DNA from: Hippopus hippopus | Taxonomy: Eukaryota; Mollusca; Bivalvia; Cardiida; Cardiidae | DNA: 64,000 nucleotides | NCBI GenBank assembly: GCA_946811185.2 | Contig: OX328109.1 | Span: 16,156,255 to 16,220,254, forward strand | Direction of reading: 5' to 3' | Translations under genes and position numbers: made by a program | Notes under the pieces: model-generated | Database searches by the model: none | What the model was told of the DNA's origin: nothing | Seen by the model: the letters and a program-made list of their open reading frames with translations, nothing else | Shown: positions 1 to 47,722 of the stretch, piece after piece | Layout of the letters: every line of letters begins with the position of its first letter | Numbering within the stretch: the first letter of the stretch is position 1

Positions 1-154
1 AGCATAACGTTACTCTCTATGCATCACCCCTGGGAAAATTGACTAGCAAATCGTCGTTTCTTATGAATATTCATATGGTCGGGAAGTACCAATCGAAAGA
101 TCGATAACATAATGATACTCTCTTGTAGAGAGGATAATTTCATTTTTTCCGTTA

Positions 155-358
155 CTAAAAATAACCCTGGAAAAAACCCGAGGTTGTCAACAAATATGTC
201 GGCCGTAGGCGTGCTTGTCTCCTGTGAGATATGCCATTCTGCAATACAGGGACGACGCTATCGATCTTTGTGTACGATTTTAACTGACAATCTTTTGGTG
301 TTACGCCGAAAATCTCTTTTAAACGCTTCTCGATTGTGGTGTTGATGGGCGCCGCCAT
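155..358 (-). CDS. unidentified ORF, possible first coding exon
   Basis: Reading from the ATG complementary to 356-358 gives M-A-A-P-I-N-T-T-I-E-K-R-L-K-E-I-F-G-V-T and then K-D-C-Q-L-K-S-Y-T-K-I-D. The start context (ACTATGGCGG) is good and the composition looks more protein-like than its surroundings. I do not recognise the family. The true exon may end at a donor before the stop at 155. It would be divergent from ASL. Confidence 0.25.
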   Translation of the reverse strand: MAAPINTTIEKRLKEIFGVTPKDCQLKSYTKIDSVVPVLQNGISHRRQARLRPTYLLTTSGFFQGYF

Positions 359-631
359 AGTTAAAGTATCCCTAAGCTTGATTTGCAGCGAATGATGTGA
401 TTGGATATCAAGTAAAAGATAGAAATGACGGCCTATTTGTGATAAAAATAGTTTAAATTTTCTCAAAAAAAAAAAAACTGAGATCACCAATCAAAATGCT
501 TCATGAATAATTCATGATAATGAGGAAACGCCAGCGAAATAACCCAGGGGCGATTACAGGAATAAATCGAAACTGGGTCACCGAGGATAGCATAATAGTA
601 CTCGTCACAACTCGACCACTTCCGTACCTAC

Positions 632-667
632 ATGCCGCCCCCCGCCCCCCCCCCCCCCCCCCCCCCC
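632..667. repeat. poly-C run
   Basis: Near-pure C tract, about 35 bp; length is probably unreliable in any assembly. Confidence 0.9.
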
Positions 668-747
668 AAGTAAATCGATTAGCAACGGCAACAAAAAACT
701 ATTTTGATAAACAATATAATGGGAATTATAGGCAACAAGTATCAGCC

Positions 748-1007
748 CTGCTCTGGCAAAAGGGGGTTTAATGCATCTCTATGATCCATTATACCATGCA
801 AGTCATCATATATTTATGGATCCATAAAATCCTTTTTGTCTTACAACCAACTGAATCATGAGGTAGACTTGGCCATTGACATACAGAAAATTTAGCAAAA
901 GCAAAAAGTTTCGACACAGGTAAGCCTGCGCGGACTGCGCAGGCTGACCTGGGTCGATACTTTTTATAAATGCATTAAGCCCCCTTTTAACAAAGCATGG
1001 CTCATTT
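748..1007 (-). repeat. family A palindromic MITE
   Basis: Ends TGCTCTGGCAAAAGGGGG and GCATGGCTCAT; central GC palindrome at about 917-952; inner ATGGATCCATAAAATCC block. Minus relative to copies carrying AGTCCGC at the centre. Confidence 0.85.
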
Positions 1008-1202
1008 TCATTGTACACTATACAAGGCTGTCCTGTACATTATTAAAGATTATTTTTCCTTTGCTTTCTATGATTATTTGTTAGAGATCTATTCAATGAG
1101 GTATATCACTTTCAGATCATTTTAGTTTTCAATACATGGTTTTCTAGACAAAATTGATTAATTGGTGTTTTACGACGCTTTCACCATTATTTATATTCAC
1201 CA

Positions 1203-1362
1203 TTATATAGCTCACATATTCATGCATGCCCTGGAATTCACCGGTACAAGGCCTGGGCCTCTGTAGTGTCATGCCCAAAGGTCGCTCCCGCGAAGCGAAG
1301 GATCGAGCTCGGGGCATCCAGGTTACGAATCTTACACTTTCGAGACTGAGTCACGCAGGTCC
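1203..1362 (-). repeat. tRNA-derived SINE (type b), 5' part
   Basis: On the minus strand it starts GTGACTCAGTCTCG, a tRNA A-box-like head, with a B-box-like stretch at about 1303-1313. Relatives lie at 8128, 27388 and 44732. Confidence 0.65.
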
Positions 1363-1473
1363 CCATGGTATTCTACGTGTTTTCTCACACATTGTCCTCC
1401 ATTGGTTTTTTTTTTTCTCCAGGTTCCTGTCTGTGGACGTGGAGACATTGTGTGGACAGCCAATTGTTCAGGA

Positions 1474-1545
1474 CTTGAAAGCAACACAAGTTCTGATTGG
1501 CTAATCCATTTCGTTTATCCAACCAGAAAATGTGTTACTTTTAAT
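1474..1545. repeat. family F palindrome, core only
   Basis: GAAAGCAACACAAGTTCTG plus imperfect complement ending AAAATGTGTTACTTTT; both outer arms are missing. Confidence 0.6.
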
Positions 1546-1890
1546 TCTTTACTAGACGACAATAAAGTAGGTTTGTCCAAATTGAAAGTATTTGCAGACG
1601 ACAAAATAAATTTGGTAGAAAATTGAAATTTTGTCTTTGGAAGGTTGGAAAACATTGTAGGAAAAAAAAACAAAATGCTGGTAACCAGCATTTTCTCCTT
1701 TTACAACACAGTTTTCTCGCCTCCCAAAAATAATCTCATCAGTCATTTGAGTAACAATAGAATTGTTGTCTGCTCATGCTTTTAATTTGGATGAATACAA
1801 TTTTGTCGTTTGGTAAAGAATTAACGACCTTGAAAATGAAGGTTTTTGTAAACATTGTGGGAAAAAAAATAAGAATGCTGGTAACCAACG
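1541..1890. repeat. family D MITE plus abutting half copy
   Basis: TTAA at 1541 and at 1821. Unusually, both outer arms are the long type, so the whole 284 bp is palindromic. A second, truncated short-arm half starts from the shared TTAA at 1821 and stops after the hairpin centre near 1888. Confidence 0.8.
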
Positions 1891-1989
1891 GCAAATTTTG
1901 TTTAAATCAGCGAAACAAAGTTAAGGTAGTACATGAAAAATGCAGCAATTGTTGACCTAGATATTCCTGTCACGTAGTGTGTTATCTTT

Positions 1990-2214
1990 CTCAACCCTTA
2001 GGCTGCCAGGCGCGACTAACCGACCTTTTGCGGACAGTGTAGATCAAGATCAGACTGCACAGAACGTGCAGTCTGATCTTGGATCTACACCGTCCGATAA
2101 GGGGATATTTTTCTCCAACAAAAATAAGTTTGAAATAGCGTTATTCGGGTTTTTAGTAACTTTTTACTATCGGCTTGAAAGTTTCATTTAAGGTATTTAG
2201 CGGGTAAGGGTTAA
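1990..2214. repeat. family C MITE
   Basis: Starts CAACCCTTAGGCTG and ends GGGTAAGGGTTAA. Central hairpin 2038-2092 of GATCAAGATCAGACTGCAC type. Its right TTAA (2211-2214) is shared with the next family D element. Confidence 0.85.
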
Positions 2215-2420
2215 CTCTTTACCAAGCAATCCTTTGTTTTAATGACCTCGAGGATGATAGCTTTTGAAAATATCGTGGGAATAGAAGAAAATGCTGGTAA
2301 CCAGCATTTTCTTCTTTTCCCACGATGTTTTCTTCACTTCCAAATGCAAATACTATTAATTGATCTATATTTAATTTGTCGTTTGCAAATGCTTCAAATT
2401 TGGACAAGTCTAATTGCTGG
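2211..2420. repeat. family D MITE
   Basis: TTAACTCTTTACC start. Hairpin about 2270-2328 carries arm-symmetric variants (TCGTGGG/CCCACGA and GAAGAAAATG/CATTTTCTTC). Confidence 0.85.
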
Positions 2421-2577
2421 CAATCTTGACTTCCTTGTGCATCGTGGGGCATTGAAGGACATTTTGACAAAAGGAAAAAAATTCTAAAATCGAGCAATTT
2501 CTACAATTGTCGATTGTCCCTCAACGCGTTCTTTTGCAAAAGTTTCATTTTCTTGTCTATAGGACTCCACCCACCAA

Positions 2578-2605
2578 CCCCCCCCCCCTCCCCCCCCCCC
2601 CCCAA
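2578..2605. repeat. poly-C tract followed by poly-A
   Basis: C runs broken by one T, then A9. Confidence 0.85.
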
Positions 2606-2748
2606 AAAAAAAGAGTATACCAAAACCCTGATTTTAGGTAAGAAGGGAACACTGTCTGCTCTGCGACAATAGTTACGTACTTCAGTTTGTCAACATTATT
2701 TACATGGACAAGCGATTTTATTGGAGTGAAATGGGATAAATAGAACTC

Positions 2749-2960
2749 TGAACCCTTGGGCTGCTAAGCGCGACTCACTGTCCTTTTGCGAACAGCGTAG
2801 ATCAAGATCAGACTGCACAGAACGTGCAGTCTGATCTTGGATCTGCACTGTCCGATCAGGAGATATTTTCTTCCAAAAATAAGTTTGAAAATAACATTAT
2901 TTGGGTTTTTACTATCGGCTTGAATGTTCCATTTCATTTATTTAGCAGGATTAGGGTTAA
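2749..2960. repeat. family C MITE
   Basis: GAACCCTTGGGCTGCTAAG start, GGATTAGGGTTAA end (TTAA 2957-2960); hairpin 2797-2850. Confidence 0.85.
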
Positions 2961-3630
2961 AATTACATATAATACTTTTCATTCGAAACTGTACTGTGTT
3001 ATATTTATGTACATATTTTACTTAGAATTTGTCAAAAAAAAAAAAAACTTAAACAGAAATTAGAATGAAAGCGTTGGAACTTAAATCGTTCAACTAAAGA
3101 AAAGTAACCCAGTGTTGTAACGTAATTAAGTTTTGTGAAATAATACTCTTCAAAATGCAGGAAATTTACCACTTGTGCTGAATATTTTGAGATAGAATTC
3201 GATTAAATAGGGTACGTATACAGCGATTTTATTTCTTCAAAACTGCAGATTTTCATACATATAATTAATATCCGTTGCCGGTGTATTCAAGTTACCGGTG
3301 AAAACAGTATTCCGGATATCACGTGACATAACCTAATTCGCAAAGCGATTTGGTATGTTGCGAGTCAGTAAAAGTTAGAGAATCGCAAACATGATTTTTT
3401 TTAACCAGAGGCATTAAAAACGAGTTTTCTCTCAGGGCGTGCACTTGAATTGGCATGCGGCAGTGCAGTGAGTTTTCACATCGTTCAAAAAATCTAGTCA
3501 GTTAATTGAAAATAGCATTTTTGAAATATTGTATACTGAGTGACTTAGGTTTTAAATTGTAAGACCCTGCAGAAAATGAGATGTTAAACTATCAACAATT
3601 AATATGAAACGTAAATACACCGTTAATTGG
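2961..3630. other. no gene recognised
   Basis: AT-rich intergenic sequence with no repeat family or exon-like stretch that I can identify. Confidence 0.5.
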
Positions 3631-3631
3631 G

Positions 3632-3845
3632 TAAAGGATAGGGCACCCTAATGGGATTCTTGTAACATCGCCTTTGATCGCCGAAAAAAAACGGACGGAT
3701 TCGGCTAAGACTCGGGTAATCTGTAATCGATCGACCGATAGACGCTGGTTCCCCGCATCGATTACAGATTACCCGAGTCTTAGCCGAATCCGTACGATTT
3801 TGGCGATGAAAGGCCACGAATCCCATTAGGGTGCCCTATCCTTAA
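3632..3845. repeat. family E palindromic MITE
   Basis: Left end TAAAGGATAGGGCACCC (TTAA changed to TAAA), right end GGGTGCCCTATCCTTAA. The long inner arms (CGGATTCGGCTAAGACTCGG type) form a near-complete hairpin. Confidence 0.88.
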
Positions 3846-3861
3846 GCAATATACAGATAAA

Positions 3862-4020
3862 ACGTCGAGGAGTGACATCGTTTCCCGGTCTTGTCTCAGT
3901 CGTCGTCATCATCAAGCCAAGACTTTGGCATACTTTTATATCTCTGTCATTACTAAAGATAATTTACTTTAAACTTGGGCTAATTGTAAACTATCAAAAG
4001 GGAAACTCTCTCAAACGGAC
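3862..4020 (+). repeat. family I mosaic repeat fragment
   Basis: Contains GTCGTCGTCATCATC and the block ATATCTCTGTCATTACTAAA also seen at 11325 and, inverted, at 57200. Confidence 0.55.
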
Positions 4021-4022
4021 AG

Positions 4023-4285
4023 TTAAGGATAGGAGGGCACCCTAATGGGATTCGTTTAACATCGCCTTTCATCGCCGAAATCGCACGGATTCAGCTAAGA
4101 CTCGGGTAATCCGTAATCGATGGGGGGAACCAGCGTGTATCGGCCGATCGATTACGGATTGCCCGAGTCTTAGCATTCGGCTAAGACTCGGGTAATCCGT
4201 AATCGATCGGCCGATACACGCTGTATACTTTGTCGGCGATGAAAGGCGATGTTACAAGAATCCCATTAGGGTGCCCTATCCTTAA
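4023..4285. repeat. family E MITE with duplicated inner arm
   Basis: TTAA 4023-4026 and 4282-4285. One arm segment (CTAAGACTCGGGTAATCCGT) occurs an extra time in inverted order at about 4150-4206, so a triple-stem structure is possible. Confidence 0.88.
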
Positions 4286-4612
4286 TCGTCAAAAGATTTT
4301 TAAGTCTTTGATTTAGAAATTCAAATTTCAAAGTAACAAAATTCCTGATTGGCTTATCCAAATTTTGTAGCCAAATAGAAATTGTGCAATTTTCTCAATT
4401 TAGAATTCAACTAAGAATGCAATTTAGAATTTGGCTGGTAACTAGGATATAGAAAAGCATTTTCCACAGCGGTATAACTGAAATAATGTTGAAAAAGGCG
4501 TTCAGTGTAAGTAATTTTTCTACAGGCTGCAATAACAACCAGAGTGCCACAGATTCGACTTTATCTGTGAAAGCTACAGTGTGGAGGCGCAAAACATTGC
4601 AGGGTTTCAAAA

Positions 4613-41890
<37,278 letters not shown>

Positions 41891-42279
41891 ATCTAAACCA
41901 TGGAATCGTGGCTACGTGACTTCAAGGCGCTTTGACTCTAAAACACAGAATCATGGCTTTGTGACTTTAAGGCACTTTGACTTTGAAACATACAATCATG
42001 GCTTCGTGACTTTAAAGCACTTTGACTCTAAAACACAGAATCATGGCTTTGTGACTTTAAGGCACTTTGACTCTAAAACATAGACTCGTGGCTTCGTGAC
42101 TTCAAGGCACTTTGACTATAAAACATACATTTGTGGATTCGTGACTTTAAGGCGCTTTGACTCCAAAACATAGAGCCGTGGCTTTATGACTTCAAGGCAT
42201 TTTGACTCTAAAACGTAGATTCGTGGCTTCGTGACTTCAAAGCATTTTGACTCTAAATAGAGAGTCATGGCTTCTTCCG

Positions 42280-42340
42280 GAGAATGTGAGGCCGAGATCA
42301 GATTGCACATTATATGCTGCCTGATCTTGAGCTGCTTGGT
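42280..42340. repeat. family C fragment in the presumed ASL 3' UTR
   Basis: GCCGAGATCAGATTGCAC and partial complement, directly after the 45-bp array. Confidence 0.5.
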
Positions 42341-42639
42341 CTAAATGGAAAGTATCTATCCTTTAGCACACCAAGAGTATTTTTTTTTCTTATCTTATTT
42401 TAACCCAGTGCTCCCCACAAACAACTCTGTTTTATACGTTCACCAATAGACCACTATCGAGAGCTTTATGTTGGAGAGGGAGGCTGCCTATTGCAAGAAG
42501 CTTCACCTTCTACTTCCAGGTTCTCATAGATAGCTTGACCAAAAAAATTATTATAACTTAGGCTGGTCTTAACTACCATGAATAGGATATAGGTTTTTGA
42601 AATTATTTGAAGCACTCTGCTACAAATTTGTTTTCAGGG

Positions 42640-42750
42640 TCCGTATTCTACAACCAAAGCTTATTTTGCAGAATTTTCTAAATTCAAAGGTAATACAACT
42701 TCTGAATGGCTTAACCATTTGGTTTGATGAATGTTTAGTTAATACGGACC
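42640..42750. repeat. family F, decayed
   Basis: GGTCCGTATTCTACAACC start, TTAATACGGACC end. Confidence 0.65.
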
Positions 42751-43041
42751 TTCTTTGCAGTGCCGGGTTGACCGCCACATCATTATTTTTTTTTTCTTAG
42801 GATTATTCACATTGATCATGTGAAGTGTTGTAGCCTATAATTACATGTATACTTTTTCCTTCCCTCTTTTTGCACAGATTTATGTACTTGAGAATTGGAA
42901 AAAAAAGTGCATTGTAATATATTGCATTATATTGTATTGTACATGTAACTGGTTGTCCTTATGTCTGTGCGGCAATATGTAGTAACTAATCGAGATGAAA
43001 TTCGTTCACTGAACGTGTGATATGACTCTCGAGTTACGTCT

Positions 43042-43311
43042 ATATGAGCCATGCTCTGTGAAAAGGGGGCTTAATGCACCTGCGAAAAGTTTCGACCCAG
43101 GTCAGCCTGCGCAGTCCGCGCAGGCTGACCTGGGCCGACACTTTTCGCTATTGATCAATTTTCTGTATGTCTAAGGACTAGTCTACCTCATGATTTAGTC
43201 GATTATGAAAAAAGGTTGCTGTTATGGACCCATAAGTACGTAATGGTTTGCTCGGTGTGATGGATTACGGAGATGCATTAAGCCCCCTTTTGCCAGAGCA
43301 CGGCTCATATA
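43042..43311 (+). repeat. family A MITE, near-consensus
   Basis: Complete ends GAGCCATGCTCTGTG and GAGCACGGCTCAT; hairpin 43095-43148. Confidence 0.92.
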
Positions 43312-43449
43312 TATGGCACACTATGAGACAGGTGTTATGGACGTTAGATAGAAAAAAACAAAACGTTTTCACGCTTGCAATGATCGAATGTTTTACATAG
43401 ATAGCGCGGTGTACTAAATGTGCTAAACAACATTAGGGTGGGGGTTGAT

Positions 43450-43677
43450 TTAACACTTTTCCAAACAATTCCATGTGTTGACGACCCTGCAGTGAAAGCC
43501 TTTGGAAAACATTGTGGGAAAAGGAGAAAATGCTAGTAACCAGCATTTCTCCTTTTCCCACTATGTTTTCTAACCTTTCAAATAGAAGTCCCATAATTTT
43601 AGTCATGTTTTGTTTGTCGTCTGCAAATGCTTTGAATTTTGACTGATTTGGAATTGTGTCGTCTGATTAAGAGTTAA
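43450..43677. repeat. family D MITE
   Basis: TTAA 43450 and 43674. Confidence 0.88.
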
Positions 43678-43728
43678 TTCGTCACCATCTCCAGAAGACT
43701 TTTTTTTCGACTTGCAGAAAAATATTTT

Positions 43729-43954
43729 TTAACCCTTTGCCACACAATCACGAATAAAAGGACCCCAAGGAAAAGGACAGATTTGAAAACATTGTTGGAA
43801 AGGAGAAAATGCTGGTAACCAGCATTTTCTCCTTTTCCAACAATGTTTTCTACCCTTTCAAAGAAAAATTTCCTAATTTGTGCATTTAGTTTGTCGTCTG
43901 CAAATGCTTTCAATTTGGCCAACTCTAAAATCTTGTCGTTTGGTAAAAAGCTAA
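43729..43954. repeat. family D MITE
   Basis: TTAA 43729. Hairpin arms CATTGTTGGAAAGG / CCTTTTCCAACAATG: the GTGGGA to GTTGGA change is mirrored. Confidence 0.88.
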
Positions 43955-44111
43955 AACGTTGTGGCAAGATGTTGGTTTTTTTTTTCACCTTTTCATATAC
44001 GAGTAAAATCTCATTTAACCGTTTAAAGATGGCTGTATTAAAACACTTATTCTTGTTGTTTATCTATGTTATAAGGATGACTTTTCTAAAGTCTAGTGCT
44101 GTAAAATTGTT

Positions 44112-44475
44112 TTAAAGGCCCAATAGTGGAAAAAAACGATGCAGGTGTTGAAATGCATGTAAATTTAACTCATACTATCTAAAGGTATGGAAAAATTGTG
44201 AAGATGGCAATCTGTAACAGCGTTGTCAGTCCAACTGTTACTCGTTGGCAGAAAAATGAAATTTAGTATCAGGCAAAAAATAAACAAAAGACAAAGTGAC
44301 CCGGCAACTCTCAAAAAGTTAGTTTTGGAATTAGTTTCTCTGCCAGCGGCTAACACTTTGACCGACCGTACAATAACAGATTGTCATCTACATAATAATT
44401 TCCATGCTTTTGAATGATATGACTTAAATGCATTTTAACGCCGCTATGTTTACTTTTGAAAGCTAGTGTTACTTT
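44112..44475. repeat. family G palindromic repeat
   Basis: Both halves; AACACTTTGACCGACCGTAC at 44353. Confidence 0.73.
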
Positions 44476-44731
44476 ATGAGGTAGATCTAAGTGGTCAACA
44501 ATAATATCTGATAGAAACGGGGGAAAATATTGCTATCAGATATCCTGTTTATTACTGTGTTTTGGGCGTTGTATTTCAGCACTACTTGTATTTCAGATAA
44601 GTCACGGATTGCGTGCATCGCCCAGGTTGCCACAACGTACTCTCTCCTACGCCTTGTTTGTATGGCCTTTCACTAAATCTTCTTCGATCTTTGGCATAAT
44701 CCCGAGTTTGATTAACTGACTGATTGATTGA

Positions 44732-44965
44732 TTGATGTATGGATGGATGGACGGTGTTTTACGCCGGTTTCAACATTATTTTAGTCACATCACAGCCACA
44801 GCTCACATATTCATATATTTCCCGGGTTCCACCAGTACTACGCTAAGGCTCTGAAGTGTCTTTTCCAAGGATATTCCCACGAAACACCCAGTAAATCCAG
44901 TGAGGCTCGAACCCGGGGCCTCCAGGTCACGAGCCCTACCATCCAGCCACGAAGGACCTCATGGA
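44732..44965 (-). repeat. tRNA-derived SINE (type b)
   Basis: Minus-strand B box GGGTTCGAGCCTC near 44906; tail at 44735. Confidence 0.72.
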
Positions 44966-45124
44966 TAATACTAGAAAAGTATGGAATAAATGTTGAAAAT
45001 GTGATTATGTGTGTACACAAGTCCTGTATATTCACCGTTTTAACATTCATTCCGTACTATTCTTGCATTATCCCCCCAAAATTGCCCAGCAAAACCCACC
45101 TCTAGAAGTTCCAAAAATGTTGGG

Positions 45125-45285
45125 TGGCATATGAGGAAATTTGTCTTTCAAAGGACAGACAACATTGTAAAAAATAAAACAGGGAGAAAAGGCTGTTTAC
45201 CTGTATTTTTTCTTTCACCATAATGTTTCATAAAACCTTGTTTCTCAAGGTCGCTGCAACACGAGACTGTTGGGTAAATGGTTAA
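45125..45285. repeat. family D MITE, diverged
   Basis: GGGAGAAAAGGCTG hairpin remnant; TTAA 45282 adjoins the next SINE. Confidence 0.6.
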
Positions 45286-45450
45286 GATATCGGCTTTGTA
45301 ATGAAAAAAAAAATCTTGGTTCGATCTCTGCCGGTATTCCCGGTCACGTGGTTCTCGGGAAGTTCACTGTGTCAACCACAACTCAGGCAGTAAGACATGA
45401 AAACTTAGTCGTTGCTCCGATAGACTGAAAGTGTCACAGTGTGGGAAACG
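45278..45450 (+). repeat. tRNA-like SINE (type e)
   Basis: TAAATGGTTAAGATATCGG and B box TTGGTTCGATCTCTGCC. Confidence 0.55.
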
Positions 45451-45451
45451 T

Positions 45452-45830
45452 TTAAGGTAGTAGACCCCTAATGGAAAACAGCTATTTCCACTATAATATT
45501 ATCCTACAAAATTTGCTATGATTGAAAATGAGTAAAATGAGTATTATTGTACTACTTTTACCGAGCCACTTTTTCATTTTTTTCCTTCTTAGAATTATCA
45601 TTTATAAATCTAAAACCACTATATTCTCATTACAAAGAGAGATAATAATTACCTCCCTTTTCAGGAAACTAACAAAAGTATCAACAAATAATTTCAAGAT
45701 AGACATCAAAGGAATTTCTGGTCGGTTAAAAATGTGCAAAAGTATTATATCAGTATAAATCCTTATTTATCAACTAACAGGAATTTTTATTCCATGTTGC
45801 TTTAGAAGCGTTAGGGGTCTACTACCTTAA
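45452..45830. mobile_element. TTAA-flanked element with about 20-bp terminal inverted repeats
   Basis: Ends TTAAGGTAGTAGACCCCTAA and TTAGGGGTCTACTACCTTAA. Unlike the other families here, the interior is AT-rich and not palindromic. 379 bp, non-coding; only one copy in the window. Confidence 0.85.
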
Positions 45831-45888
45831 GTCGAGATTCATCAATTTAAGAAAAAACACATATCAAAGTATCAAAATTAATATTATA

Positions 45889-46157
45889 TGAGCCATGCTT
45901 TGTGAAATTGGGGTTTAATGCATCTGCAAAAGTATCAACTCTGGTCAGCCTGCACAGTCCGTGTAGGCTGATAGATCTGAAGAGAAACTTTTTGCTATTG
46001 GTCAATTTTTTGCGTATCAAAAGACCAGTCTACCCCATAATTCAGTCAGTTGTAGGACAAAAAGAATTTTATGGATCCATAATCATATGATGTTTTGCTT
46101 GGTATAATGTAGCGCGGTGATGCTTTAAACCCTATTTTGTCAGAGCGCGGCTCATAC
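45889..46157 (+). repeat. family A MITE, hairpin partly decayed
   Basis: GAGCCATGCTTTGTG and GAGCGCGGCTCAT ends. Confidence 0.82.
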
Positions 46158-46434
46158 AATTGGCCTGCAACACGCGAAAAGGGGCATTCGGACATTTGCG
46201 TAAAGTGTCGTTTCGGATCAGCCTGCGCAGTCCGCGCAGGCTTATCCAAGACGACACTTTCCGATCGTGTGTGATTTTCTGTTTCACGCAAGTCTACTGT
46301 AGGACACAATCTAATATTTACGTAAAGTGCCGTCTCGGATTAGCCCGCGCGGACTGCGCAGGCTGACTTCGAGAGGACACTTTACGCAAATGTCCGAATG
46401 CCCCTTTTCGCGTGTTGCAAGCCAGTCACGATAT
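46158..46434. repeat. family B double-hairpin MITE
   Basis: Two GC hairpins, 46213-46256 and 46330-46372; abuts the family A element to its left. Confidence 0.9.
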
Positions 46435-46469
46435 TACATGTTTGCGATTATATATTGCTTTAAACTGTC

Positions 46470-46700
46470 TTAGCCCGCATAGCTCAGATAGTAGAGCGTA
46501 GAACTTGTAAACATCAAGTCATTAGTCACTTGAGGGTTTGCGTTCGAGCCCAACAGCTAGCCATCTGAAATTACATAATACTCTTTCGGATGAGACGTTA
46601 AACCTCAGGCTTTTGAAGCTCTATTGGTCTATCACGGTACAATAAAAGAGTCCTCGGTCGATCATCGAACACTTATAGCACATTGGTGCATCGCCTGTAT
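46470..46700 (+). repeat. tRNA-derived SINE (type f), head
   Basis: TAGCCCGCATAGCTCAGATA (A box) and GCGTTCGAGCCC (B box), then GATGAGACGTTAAACC. Too diverged to fold as a functional tRNA. Confidence 0.7.
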
Positions 46701-46748
46701 ATCACGGAATATATACTCAAATTTTCATTAACACCGTTTCTATAAATA

Positions 46749-46813
46749 GCACATTGGGGACTCCCTCTGTATCGTATATAGTATATACGATACAGAGGGA
46801 ATCCCCAATGTGC
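46749..46813. repeat. 32-bp near-perfect inverted repeat
   Basis: Arms with CACATTGGGGA and complement meet at TATATAGTATATA; a smaller stem (GGGATC / GATCCC) lies at 46868-46898. Confidence 0.9.
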
Positions 46814-46904
46814 TTTTTATAGTAACAGTGTCCGATAATGAAAATTTACTTATCCCTTGATAGACCAGGGATCGTATATACACATATAAGATCCCTGGAT
46901 AGAC

Positions 46905-47095
46905 CAATGGAGTTTCAGAGGCCTATGATTAAACCGAGGTCCCGTGTGACGGTGCTATAAACCGTGCACGTTAAAAAGCTAGAAGTAAATTAGGGTGGGT
47001 TTCGTCCTGTATCTTGCACTATTCCCCGTAACAAAACTAACAGTCTTCTGGGGATATCAGCCATATGGGCAACCGGTAGCGACGATAAATAAACC
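46905..47095 (+). repeat. SINE (type f), 3' part
   Basis: TTAAACCGAGGTCCCGTG to CGGTAGCGACGATAAA, matching 13820-13985. It is separated from the head at 46470 by the inverted repeat region. Confidence 0.7.
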
Positions 47096-47465
47096 CAAAA
47101 TTAATTTATTCAGCTAGAGCCGAGTCGAATAGTAGCAGAAATAGAAAAGTTACGATCGTGCGATCAAGTCTGCGACAGTTGTTCCCTATCGTAAGTGCCC
47201 ACCATTATTTCTAATTCTGAATTCCAAAGATCGGCCAAGCAGCCGTTTATCTTTTTATAAATTGAATGAGAAATGAATCGGGTGTAATCCCCCAACGGAA
47301 TAGCCCCGGGTCAAGGGCCACTTGAAACTTTGAGTCGAAGTACTTGTGCTACACTGCTTTATTAAAAAAGAAGGAAAGGACTGGTCCTAAATGTGTCCCG
47401 GCGTTAATTTGAATATTTCATGAGAAAGCGAATGTAATTTTGCTTGGTCTCTGGGACGTGTAAAA

Positions 47466-47722
47466 TGAGCCATGCTCTGGCAAAAGGGGGCTTAATGTAT
47501 CTCCGTGACGCATTATACCAAGAAAACCATCACATAATCATAGATCCATAAAATTCATTTTGTCTACCAACAAACGGAATCATGAGCCTATATAGTGGTC
47601 CATGGACATACAGAAAAATTGACCTGTAACGAAAAAATTCTGTCCAGGTCAGCCTGCGCGGACTGCGCAGGCTGACCTGGTCGACACTTTTCGCAGATGC
47701 ATCAAGCATCCTTTTCACATGT
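47466..47722 (-). repeat. family A MITE
   Basis: GAGCCATGCTCTGGC start; hairpin 47643-47680. Confidence 0.87.

Noticed and set aside
155..490. 111-codon version of the minus-strand ORF
   Set aside because: The first 44 codons (before the ATG at 356-358) are low-complexity, phenylalanine-rich and cross a poly-A tract; more likely untranslated.
46470..46560. tRNA gene
   Set aside because: A and B boxes are present, but the cloverleaf cannot be closed properly and the sequence continues into SINE body; the same applies to the other B-box hits listed as SINEs.
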